Positions 1-6,930 of a stretch of 10,154 nucleotides of DNA are shown here, in pieces (the first letter of the stretch is position 1; each line of letters opens with the position of its first letter). The translations under genes and the position numbers were made by a program. The notes beneath the pieces are model-generated. The model saw only the letters and a program-made list of their open reading frames with translations, ran no database searches and was not told where the DNA came from. The stretch covers positions 1-10,154 of the forward strand of contig SGPL01000860.1 in assembly GCA_004802705.1 (NCBI GenBank). Direction: 5' to 3'. This DNA is from Bondarzewia mesenterica (lineage: Eukaryota > Basidiomycota > Agaricomycetes > Russulales > Bondarzewiaceae).

Positions 1-142
1 TTGGGTCCATTTTTGGGAACCTTTTAGGGTGTGATGAGTAGCAAATGTAGAAATATAATTTGGGTAGCAATATAGATGTAGGTGAAGCAGCGGTGAAGTG
101 TACATTTGTGTAATAATACATGAAGGTGAAGAATCGAAGTCT
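1..142. other. left-edge flank, no gene seen
   Basis: This stretch lies downstream of the minus-strand reading frame that stops at 143-145. It is T/A-rich, and I see no splice-site-bounded exon, RNA gene or repeat. It probably holds the 3' flank of the hypothetical minus-strand gene. Confidence 0.4.
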
Positions 143-720
143 TTATTGAGGGCGTCCGAACGGGGTTTTTTGATCATGCATGATGGTTTGGATTTCAACA
201 ACGGCGACTACACTGTGGCCTTGGCCAGTGTAATTCGCATCGGATGTCAACCAGTAGCTGTCGGCATCGATTTGACCTATATAGCCAAGGGTGATGGCGG
301 TTTGCGGCTCATCTTCATCATCGGGGGTGTCAGATTTCAGAACCAGCATGCTTGAGTCGTCACCTTGGTACCAGGCAACTTTGTTCTGAATATCTTTGTC
401 ACCGAGGTAGAGGTCGACGTCGTCGAGTAGAGCGCGAGCGCGCATAGAACCATCGCAGAGCGCGTCCGCGTTNAAAAAAAAGTCGTCTGTCATCATTTCA
501 ATACAGCAATCCGATCCAGCAATCGGCAAGAAAACTCACATACCACGCGGACCTGCACGCGAATCGAGCAGCCCCCCAGTTCCTGCGCAGAGCGCGTCCG
601 CGCTCAATGAAAAAAAAAGTCGTCTGTCATCATCCCAATACAGCAATCCGATCTTACAAATTCGGCAACCGCCGGTTGAGCGATCGACGCCACAATTTAG
701 ACCGGTGAGAGACCTTGCAA
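143..720 (-). CDS. hypothetical protein exons (unrecognised), gene model incomplete
   Basis: I do not recognise this protein. The best part is the last exon, about 143-455 on the minus strand. It is an open frame with coding-like composition containing DDVDLYLGDKDIQNKVAWYQ, an acidic TPDDEDEPQ stretch and a DADSYWLTSDANYTGQGHS segment, ending in a stop at 143-145. Upstream, a putative exon ends at a good donor (GTAAGA, about 655) and an intron of about 70 nt ends at GCGCAG near 586. A roughly 39-nt exon then runs to a second strong donor (GTATGTGAGT, about 545). An ATG near 737 opens a basic frame that splices in phase to the short exon. I could not find an acceptor joining the short exon to the last exon in frame: the place where the homologous acceptor should be reads GCGATG instead of GCGCAG. 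The N at 473 also lies there. The gene may be broken, or the assembly wrong at this spot. Function unknown. Confidence 0.4.
454..516. repeat. intron-like direct repeat, copy A (contains the N)
   Basis: This segment matches 586-653 closely. Both share a 17-nt block (cgcagagcgcgtccgcg), then an A-run of 8-9, then a 35-nt block that differs at two positions. On the minus strand it reads like an intron body but lacks both the GTAAG donor and the CAG acceptor seen in copy B. The ambiguous base at 473 sits at the edge of the A-run. Confidence 0.85.
586..653. repeat. intron-like direct repeat, copy B
   Basis: This is the partner of 454-516, lying 69 bp away. On the minus strand it coincides almost exactly with a plausible intron: GTAAGATCGG at about 655, then a poly-T run, then GCGCAG at about 586. 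It carries a short insertion (ctcaatg) before the A-run that copy A lacks. Because the repeat ends nearly match the splice sites, duplication of an intron is a natural explanation. Confidence 0.85.
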
Positions 721-737
721 GCAAGGTAATGATCCAT

Positions 738-1111
738 GCCTGAGTGCCATGCGATACTGGGGGATTGGGAAATGATCAACTGAAAACTACACTTTCACCA
801 TTGATACAATAATCCTTAAATACATATGACAATGGCACGGTCTGCAAATCGCATGCGAAGTAACATTCCCGCGCCCCAGATCGATATCCCTCAGGGTACT
901 AGGTAGGTAAGTTGGACCTCCATCCAAATGTTTATTGCATCTTATGTCGCGGCATCGTCATCCCTCCGTCACTTCTCCCCGGCACGTCCTTGTTCTCGGA
1001 GAGACTATGAGGATGTGCGTCATGCTCGATGTCATCTCCGGTCTCTGGCATCCCTCATATACGCGTCGCTGCGTCTGCTAAACCGCTTGTTCAAACCACC
1101 TTCACAACATC
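738..1111. other. intergenic region between divergent genes
   Basis: This 374-bp stretch separates the minus-strand hypothetical frame from the plus-strand dehydrogenase, so it would hold both promoters. A TA-rich patch near 815-828 (cttaaatacatatg) is the nearest thing to a core promoter, but it lies almost 300 bp from the chosen ATG. The open frame starting at 928 has no homology I recognise and no supporting splice signals, so I do not call it a gene. Confidence 0.4.
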
Positions 1112-2759
1112 ATGCAGACCGCAGCCAACAAATTCCAGGAGGTTCGTTTGCCTTTGATCAATGTCCGTTAAATATGGGCTGAATATTCCCATCTTATTCC
1201 TTCAGCGAGTCAGGGCTTATCCTACCGAGGTGACTACAGAATACAAAGCCCGCAAGGATGGGTCGACCATGAAAGCGCTAGCTTGGTTCGGACCAGACGA
1301 CGTGCGCATCGTAGATGCCCCGATCCCAGATATTGTAGATCCCGACGATGTCATCCTTAAAGTCACCGGCACAACCATCTGCGGTTCTGACCTTCATCTG
1401 TACCATGGCGAAATCATGGCTTTGCAGAAAGGTGATATCCTTGGACACGAGGTGTGTTATCTATTTCATCTGACGGTCATTTTTTTCGTTGGTTCAGAAG
1501 CTTCATGTTAAGTTCATGGGCATCATTGATCAAGTGGGCTCTAATGTGAAAGACCTAAGAATTGGCCAGCGTGTAGTATCTTCATTCCAGATTGGCTGTG
1601 GCAAATGCAGGTATTGCAAGGAGAAGCTGTCCTCGTTCTGCGATCGCACCAACCCTTCTTCGTGCGTATTCCTGTTAACATCAGCGAGTATTTTCTCCTT
1701 CTAAGCCATCGTTGTAGGTTGCAGAATTACATGTATGGCACTCAAGATGCAGGACTCTTCGGCTATTCCCATTTCACGGGCGGGTTTCCGGGCGGACAGG
1801 CTGAATACGTCCGTGTTCCAGTTGCAGAATACAACCTGTTACCGATCCCTGAAGGCCTAACCGACGAACAAGTCCTTTTCCTCTCCGACGTTCTTCCGAC
1901 CAGTTACCACAATGTGGTTGATACTGAGGTCAAGGAAGGAGATGTTGTTGGTATTTGGGTGAGTATAATTGCCTTCGCATATGAGCGCGACTTTCATATC
2001 TCCGCCATTACAGGGTCTTGGCCCGATCGGCCAGTGTGCTGCTCGTTGGGCGAAGTTGAAGAGCGCCTCTCGTGTTATTGGAATCGACAAAAATCCCGAC
2101 CGCCTCGACTTTGCCCGCGAACGGTCTGGCATAGAGACCATCAACTTTGAAGAGTTCCAGGATGTCCCACATCCATGAACTTGTCCCAGGCGGATTAGAC
2201 GTTGCTCTCGACTGCGGTAGGTACTGCACAATTATGAAAATTCAAGGGCTTTGAATATTCCTCAGGTACATTCCATGAGCCGAAGACACTCCTTCACAAG
2301 GCGCAGAAGCTTCTGATGCTCGAAACTGATGTTCCAGAGACAGCTAACGAGATGATCCTCTCTGTTCGGAAACGCGGGCGTTGCGGTCTCGTTGCCGTTC
2401 ATATAGGCTTTGCTAACGGCTTCAACATCGGTGCGCTCATGGAGAAGGGTATTAGGTTCATCGGAAACGGCCAAGCACCGACAAAGAAATATTGGCACGA
2501 GATCTTAAACGACTACATCATCCCGGGGAAGTTTGATCCAACTTTGTACGCCATAGCCTCCCCGTTATCTCGGTTGTTTCTGAACCTTTCTAGCGTGATC
2601 CCTCATCGCGTCCCTCTTGAGGATATGGCAAAACTCTATGCGGCTTTTGATAAACGCCAGGATAAAGTGTTGAAGGTGTTCGTGGAGGAGACCAAATTCT
2701 CTTCACCTCCTAGCCCAGGATGCCCGAAGATGACGCGCGTGGACGACTGGAAGAATTAG
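1112..2759 (+). CDS. zinc-type alcohol dehydrogenase (formaldehyde-dehydrogenase-like), with one frameshift
   Basis: This is a medium-chain NAD(P)-dependent zinc dehydrogenase, close to fungal formaldehyde/alcohol dehydrogenases. Exons: 1112-1141, 1206-1451, 1513-1661, 1718-1958, 2014-2216, 2266-2545, 2594-2759, giving about 437 residues. Visible features: catalytic-zinc ligands Cys69 in TTICGSDLH and His91-Glu92 in LGHE; four structural-zinc cysteines at 121, 124, 127 and 135 ([16 protein letters not shown]); the Rossmann glycine motif GLGPIGQ followed by GIDK, whose Asp suggests NAD. The C-terminus [12 protein letters not shown] is typical of the group. I chose ATG 1112 because its ten codons splice in phase (intron 1142-1205) to a conserved-looking leader; ATG 1269 is the alternative. 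The frame breaks at about 2167-2171: GAT GTC CCA is followed by one extra base before ATC CAT GAA CTT. Reading straight on hits TGA at 2176-2178. Family alignment suggests 5 missing or 1 extra nucleotide. Everything downstream is well preserved, so this is either a recent pseudogene or an assembly error. Confidence 0.88.
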
Positions 2760-2968
2760 CTATGGCATCTTTGCTCAAGAATCGAGCGCGTTACTTTGTT
2801 CGTGTTCCGTCGTGTAAGAACCTTGTTTATTGTTGTGTAATTGTACATCATGTCAATCAATCTGGCGTAATATTTGTGGCTCTGAGTACATGCATTTCTG
2901 GACGCGACACTTGACCGGACTCACAAACGTTTTCTTGCGAGCAGGTAGTAGCCTGTCTGCAGGGCAAG

Positions 2969-2974
2969 CACGTG
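2969..2974. promoter_or_regulatory. CACGTG E-box upstream of AIM6-like gene
   Basis: This perfect CACGTG palindrome lies 161 bp upstream of the ATG at 3135, a usual distance for bHLH-factor sites in fungal promoters. A 6-mer occurs often by chance, so this is only a candidate. Confidence 0.25.
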
Positions 2975-2992
2975 TCATGAAAGGCGCAATTG

Positions 2993-2997
2993 ATTGG
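2993..2997 (-). promoter_or_regulatory. inverted CCAAT box upstream of AIM6-like gene
   Basis: ATTGG (CCAAT on the minus strand) lies 138 bp before the ATG at 3135 and 19 bp after the E-box. CCAAT boxes bind the HAP/CBC complex in fungi, in either orientation. Support is positional only. Confidence 0.2.
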
Positions 2998-3134
2998 CCG
3001 TCTCCGCTTGAGTAACTTCCTGAAGTTACACATCTTCGAACCTTCAACTACTTAAGTATCATCTCTCGCACCTTGACCGGCCCATCATCAAATATCTGCA
3101 GCAGTACGACTGTACAGATCATTCGTATTCTAGT

Positions 3135-4289
3135 ATGATTTTACAATCTATCCTACTGGCATCGAGCATCCTGTGGCCTGCTTTCACGACCCCTGCCGTA
3201 GATCAATGGATTGCCTCGATTAATGCAACACGTTCAAGTCTACTTAAGTATCCTACCCAGTTCTCGCAGGACATTGTTCCGAAGCCCATACATTCACACA
3301 ACGATTGTTGGTATTTATACTGAGTCTATTGAATTGGTATACTGACCCACGATTTACAACATCTAGACTGGCGGGATGTGCCCCTGTTCACGGCCCTGAG
3401 CTTCGGCGTTGCGAGCGTCGAGGCGGATGTCTGGCTCATCAACCAGACGCTATTTGTGAATACCTGTTTCGCATGCTAGACTGCTGTTTAAGATTCGAGC
3501 GTTTTGACCCTGACAGGTTGGCCACGAATTAGCGGCCCTCACCGAAAACCGCACCTTTGCTTCACTGTATATCGAACCCCTCACAAAGATCCTAGCCTCC
3601 ATGAACCCGAAGGACGCTTTCACCGTAAACCAAACTACGCCGAAGTGAGTTAGTTTGTGCGACCGACGGCTTGTCTTCGCTCATACAAGACGCCAGTGGT
3701 GTCTTCGACACAGCTAGTAACATACCTTTACAACTCCTCGTAGACATTAAGACAGATGGAACTGAGTGATTCTGTATCGTCACTTCATGGGTTGCAATCG
3801 CTCACATTTCAGATTCACAGGGCTCTTCCGTTCGTGCTCAAGGCTCTTGAGCCCCTGCGAAGCGCTGGTTACCTGACGACGTTCGCGAACGGGACACTGA
3901 CGCAGTCCGTCATCACGGTCGTCGGAACGGGCAACAGCCCGCTCGAGGGTGTCAAGGCTCTCGAGCCGAGGGACTACTTTTTTGACGCCCCGCTGACTCA
4001 ACTGAACGATACTTCTTTGAACACCACATGGGATGCGACGCTTTCTCCCCTTGCCAGCACAGATTACCAGGTCGCTGTGGGGTGGAGAGGCATCGGGGCC
4101 ATCAGCGACGCTCAACGGAAGAAAATCACTGATCTCGTGAACGATGCGCAAGCCAAAGGCATCAGGGCGCGATTCTGGGATACCCCGGGCTGGCCTATTC
4201 ACGCCCGAGAGAAAGTATGGAAGGAGCTGTTGACCGACGGGGTGGACTGGTTGAACGCCGATGACTTGGAAGCTGCTAGCGAGTTCTGA
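3135..4289 (+). CDS. AIM6: AIM6-type PLC-like phosphodiesterase, secreted
   Basis: This is an intact member of the fungal AIM6 (altered inheritance of mitochondria 6) family, a TIM-barrel PLC-like/glycerophosphodiester-phosphodiesterase fold. Exons: 3135-3306, 3367-3455, 3517-3644, 3697-3765, 3821-4289; 308 aa. Residues 1-21 form a hydrophobic signal peptide (MILQSILLASSILWPAFTTPA). Putative active-site residues, by analogy with GDPD enzymes, are His53/His55 (PIHSHNDYW), Glu76 and Asp78 (SVEADVW), His90 (FVGHE) and Asp146 (LLVDIKTDG). The C-terminal WLNADDLE motif fits the barrel's last strand. NXS/T sites (NAT, NQT, NRT, NDT and others) fit passage through the secretory pathway. Intron phases all agree. 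Intron 1 has a GTTGGT donor and a good CTGAC branch; intron 3 (3645-3696) uses the second of two nearby AGs (3696, not 3689), as reading phase requires. It converges on the bL17m gene 74 bp away. The yeast name comes from a deletion phenotype; the substrate is unknown. Confidence 0.9.
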
Positions 4290-4363
4290 AAGGTGGAGTC
4301 ATTAGGTAGCGGTAATGTACAGCACGACGGTTGTCAGCGAGCTCTTAGCTCCATGCAGAGTGA
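4290..4363. other. short convergent 3' intergenic gap
   Basis: Only 74 bp separate the stop codons of the converging AIM6-like and bL17m genes. Their 3' UTRs must share or overlap this space. I see no strong AATAAA on either strand within it. Confidence 0.8.
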
Positions 4364-5424
4364 CTAGAATTGTGACCAATCTAGCGACCTGTCTACACCG
4401 AGCTTGCGTCTCTCAAACCAGCGAAGTTTTCGTCCAGGCGTCCATCCAAGCGCACCCTGAGCCAGACGGAGGGCACTCTGGTTATTGCCAGGCAAAGTCT
4501 CCCCGGCTTTGAGCTTAAGGGCTTTGATGTCCCGGAAATACTTTTGATCCTCTTCAGCATCAGCCTTTGCCACCTGGTCGCGGAGAGACTTCATGGCAAC
4601 TGGCTTGGCCAAGAGCATGTCCTGGACAAAGGACGTGCATGGTCAGGCCAATCGCCGAAAGAAAAAAAAAAAGTCACGCACGATGTGGTCCTCTGTCTTT
4701 TGAACCAGTTCTTTGACAGCTTCCGAAGGTCTGAATCTGAGGACCTTCTGCAAATTCCACCGCGTCGTAGGCCGCAAATCGCCAGACTCCTTTACGCCCA
4801 ACCCTCGCTCATGCTTCACGGTATCCTGCACATCGTTTACACCATTGTTGATAAGCGCAGTCGGTGATGTCGTCTTCAATTTGCTGGCAAGCAAGTCCCA
4901 TCCCACCGCCCGCGCCGTGATCTCAAACTTCAAGTCTCTGGGATTGTCCACCAGCTCGAGAATGGCATGTGGTGCATTGTCGCCCTCGCGGTTCCCGAAC
5001 TTGTGGATGCGCGTGTACCCTCCCTGACGGTCAGCATAACGATTCGCTAATGTCTGGAAGACCTTGGGGGTGAGTTGGGGTTGGAGGAGGAAGCCAGAAG
5101 CGCGCCGGTATGCTTGAAGGTCTCCCTTCTTGGCCATGGTAATGATCTGTTATAGACGGAATGACATAGAATTCATGGTCGCCTTAGCGGTTTGCGTGAG
5201 GGCAGTTCTCACTTTTTCCGCTAGTCGGGCAGTATCTCTGGCCTTTGGGAGCGTTGTCTTAATCTGTTCATGCTCGATGAGGGATGTCACCAAATTGCTG
5301 TCCCCGAGCGTCACAACCTTAGACAGAATTCCAAAGTGAGTATGTAGAGGCTGACTGACCGGAGCATGAGCATCCTATGTGACGACGTCCTTGAGAGTTT
5401 TCGAAAAGCGACGCCATGCTTCAT
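4364..5424 (-). CDS. MRPL17: mitochondrial large-subunit ribosomal protein bL17m
   Basis: This is the fungal mitochondrial homologue of bacterial ribosomal protein L17 (bL17m; MRPL8 in yeast), a component of the mitochondrial 54S subunit. Exons on the minus strand: 5424-5360, 5297-5213, 5146-4682, 4621-4364; 290 aa. Residues 1-50 hold the L17 signature: [37 protein letters not shown]. The core continues through GDLQAYRRA (58-66) and [15 protein letters not shown] (87-101) to AILELVDN (111-118), where bacterial L17 ends. About 170 further residues form a charged extension, a common feature of mitochondrial versions. The start at 5424 is fixed by MKHG and by phase agreement across three introns of 62, 66 and 60 nt. 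Intron 3 (4622-4681) carries an 11-nt poly-T run after its GTGCGT donor. I see no separate cleavable presequence, as in many L17m proteins. No damage is seen. Confidence 0.95.
4662..4672 (+). repeat. poly-A run (11) inside bL17m intron 3
   Basis: Eleven A on the plus strand, that is poly-T in the bL17m pre-mRNA 9 nt after the donor of intron 3. It is spliced out, so it does not affect the protein. Confidence 0.95.
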
Positions 5425-5703
5425 GACTGGTCAGTTGAGAAGGGTACAGAGAGCAAGAGCTAGCAAGAGGTTGAAGTGCACAGTGGGCGTCAGCCACTGA
5501 GACTTTCCGATATTGGAAGTAAACAGAAGTAAACCAGTTGACCCAGATTTGGTAACTTAGTCCTTACACACAGATAAGTACTTCAACGGAGTGCACTGCA
5601 GTAATAGTGTGAGCGCGATAGTAGGTGGGCCTCTCAAAACTTAAAATTAAGCAACCATGTAAACAGTTGAAAGGCGATGATTTTCGGCATCTCCTAGACG
5701 TCA
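5425..5703. other. intergenic: bL17m promoter and SMP-30 pseudogene 3' end
   Basis: This 279-bp spacer lies upstream of the minus-strand bL17m gene. An ATTGG (CCAAT on the minus strand) is listed separately. I see no other gene, RNA or repeat. Confidence 0.5.
5512..5516 (-). promoter_or_regulatory. CCAAT box upstream of bL17m gene
   Basis: CCAAT in transcript orientation lies 88 bp upstream of the bL17m ATG. HAP/CBC-type CCAAT binding often controls nuclear genes for mitochondrial proteins in fungi. The motif is short, so this is a candidate only. Confidence 0.25.
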
Positions 5704-6625
5704 CTACAAAGTAAATTCACCGCGCCACTTCCCCCCTCGAAATTGACCGGCCAGGTCGACCATGAATAGATGTCCGGAATCAGGAAACTTAACCTGAAGT
5801 TGTTAAGGGAGTCTGTGAAATACCTGCAGAAACATCAAGTTGTTTCTGAAAGCTGTCAATGAAAAGGCGTGTGCAGATGCACCTACATAGTCTTCTCATC
5901 TGGACTCCAGCCTATACCGTTCGAATCCTTAGCAGATAATCAGAGACTCCGCCATCACAAAGAAAACAAATGAAAACGTTCGAACCGTGAACGGTCCTTC
6001 ATCTACAATCACGCAGGATCCATCATGTGGATCGAATCTATGCAGCCTTCCCGGAATATTCGGCTCCTTGGAGAAAATAGAACCTATGAAGAATCGACCT
6101 TTACTATCACAGGCACCATCGTTGAACCTTGTAAAGCGTCGACGTTCTGCCTGTATCGGTTGGCATATGTACTTGAGAGCGGAATTGCCCTCAAGGATGG
6201 CGATGCCAGAGGCAGTAGCGCAAGCCAACTACGATCCATGATGTGTCAGGCAAAGACCAAGATACTCGGCGTGAAATGGTAAAAACCCCTTGGCTGTTTG
6301 TGCGCAAGGCCAAGCAAGTGATCGACTCGTCAAATTGCTAAGAAAGAAGCTCAAGGGTTTCCGTGTTCAAACGATAGACCTGGAAGGGTAAGTACGTGGG
6401 TCAACCGCACTAGCACGTATTGATATGCATTGGGTATGACCTTCTTCTCTTCGATGTCGACAAAGTGCAATACTGAGGCCTGAGGTTTCACTATCGTAGA
6501 GAGGACCTAATATTTGAATCTGAGTGCCACGTCTAGGAACACGGTGATACAACTTCACCTTCACCCAAAGTACAGTTGATCTTGAGCAATGGATCAGTGA
6601 CGATGAGCTGTCTCACAAAAGGCAT
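5704..6625 (-). pseudogene. SMP-30/regucalcin/gluconolactonase-like pseudogene
   Basis: This is the decayed copy of a SMP-30-family six-bladed propeller lactonase. Exons can be traced by homology on the minus strand: 6625-6559, 6506-6441, 6379-6287, 6228-5986, 5927-5887, 5823-5704. The start MPFVRQLIVTDPLLKINCTLGEG carries the family Glu in LGEGPLYD, split by intron 1. The middle keeps LACATASG, RFNDGACDSKGRFF and DEGPFTDSNGIGWSPDEK; the end keeps PDSGHLFMVDLAGQF and a natural stop at 5704-5706. Three lesions: (1) exon 2 shifts frame at about 6468-6474, where the HFVDIEEKK segment is in another frame; (2) TAG at 6338-6340 interrupts exon 3 where the family has a residue before QFDESITCLALR; (3) after MYFTDSL (about 5803) the sequence jumps to the C-terminus, dropping roughly 100-130 residues, including the region with the third metal-ligand Asp (DGLCID-type motif). 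It cannot make a working propeller. The donor of intron 2 (GTCATA) is also weak. ATG 6625 is the only start in phase with the LGEG segment. Confidence 0.9.
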
Positions 6626-6930
6626 AGCGATGGTCTGAGTCACGCAAATTACTTCCCCGCGCGCGAGAAAGATAGTATGTGGAGAGGACCAGCTGCGATG
6701 TCACACCTCTGAGGACCTTAACCTTCTATATGGATCGGGCCCGAGGCCGACAGTGCTGGTGGTCATATGATACCCATCGGATGCACAAGATGTTCCAGCA
6801 CGATCCCGCTCCTCACCAACAATATCCGAGAGCAGAAGACAGCAGCTCACTACAGGACATGAGTACGGAGAGAAGAGAAAAGAAGTGAAATTCAAGCGCG
6901 AATTACAGTGCGGGCTTAAGTAACCATCAT
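6626..6930. other. intergenic: ACP 3' end and SMP-30 pseudogene promoter
   Basis: These 305 bp lie between two minus-strand genes. The overlapping small open frames at 6679-6895 on both strands have no recognisable content. A TGAGTCA motif near the pseudogene start is listed separately. Confidence 0.5.
6636..6642. promoter_or_regulatory. TGAGTCA (Gcn4/AP-1-like) motif before SMP-30 pseudogene
   Basis: This perfect bZIP half-site palindrome (TGAGTCA/TGACTCA) begins 11 bp upstream of the ATG at 6625. It matches the general amino-acid control/AP-1 consensus. It is unusually close to the start codon and may be chance. Confidence 0.2.

Larger units (their letters stand above)
2760..3134. other. 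intergenic: dehydrogenase 3' end and AIM6 promoter
   Basis: This 375-bp spacer lies between two genes in the same direction. T-rich sequence with TTTATTGTTGTGTAATTG near 2825-2843 could belong to the 3' end of the dehydrogenase transcript. The right half carries a CACGTG and an ATTGG motif, listed separately. The small open frames here have no recognisable content. Confidence 0.5.

Noticed and set aside
928..1182. 84-codon plus-strand frame upstream of the dehydrogenase
   Set aside because: It is Arg/Ser/His-rich with no motif, and overlaps the true first exon and first intron of the dehydrogenase in another frame.
3780..4202. Long minus-strand frame opposite the AIM6-like gene
   Set aside because: It is the antisense shadow of exon 5 (3821-4289), whose plus-strand product matches the AIM6 family through its whole length.
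5917..5930. GTTCGAATCC, a tRNA T-loop-like word
   Set aside because: It lies inside a well-supported SMP-30 exon boundary on the other strand, and no acceptor stem, anticodon arm or D-arm can be built around it.
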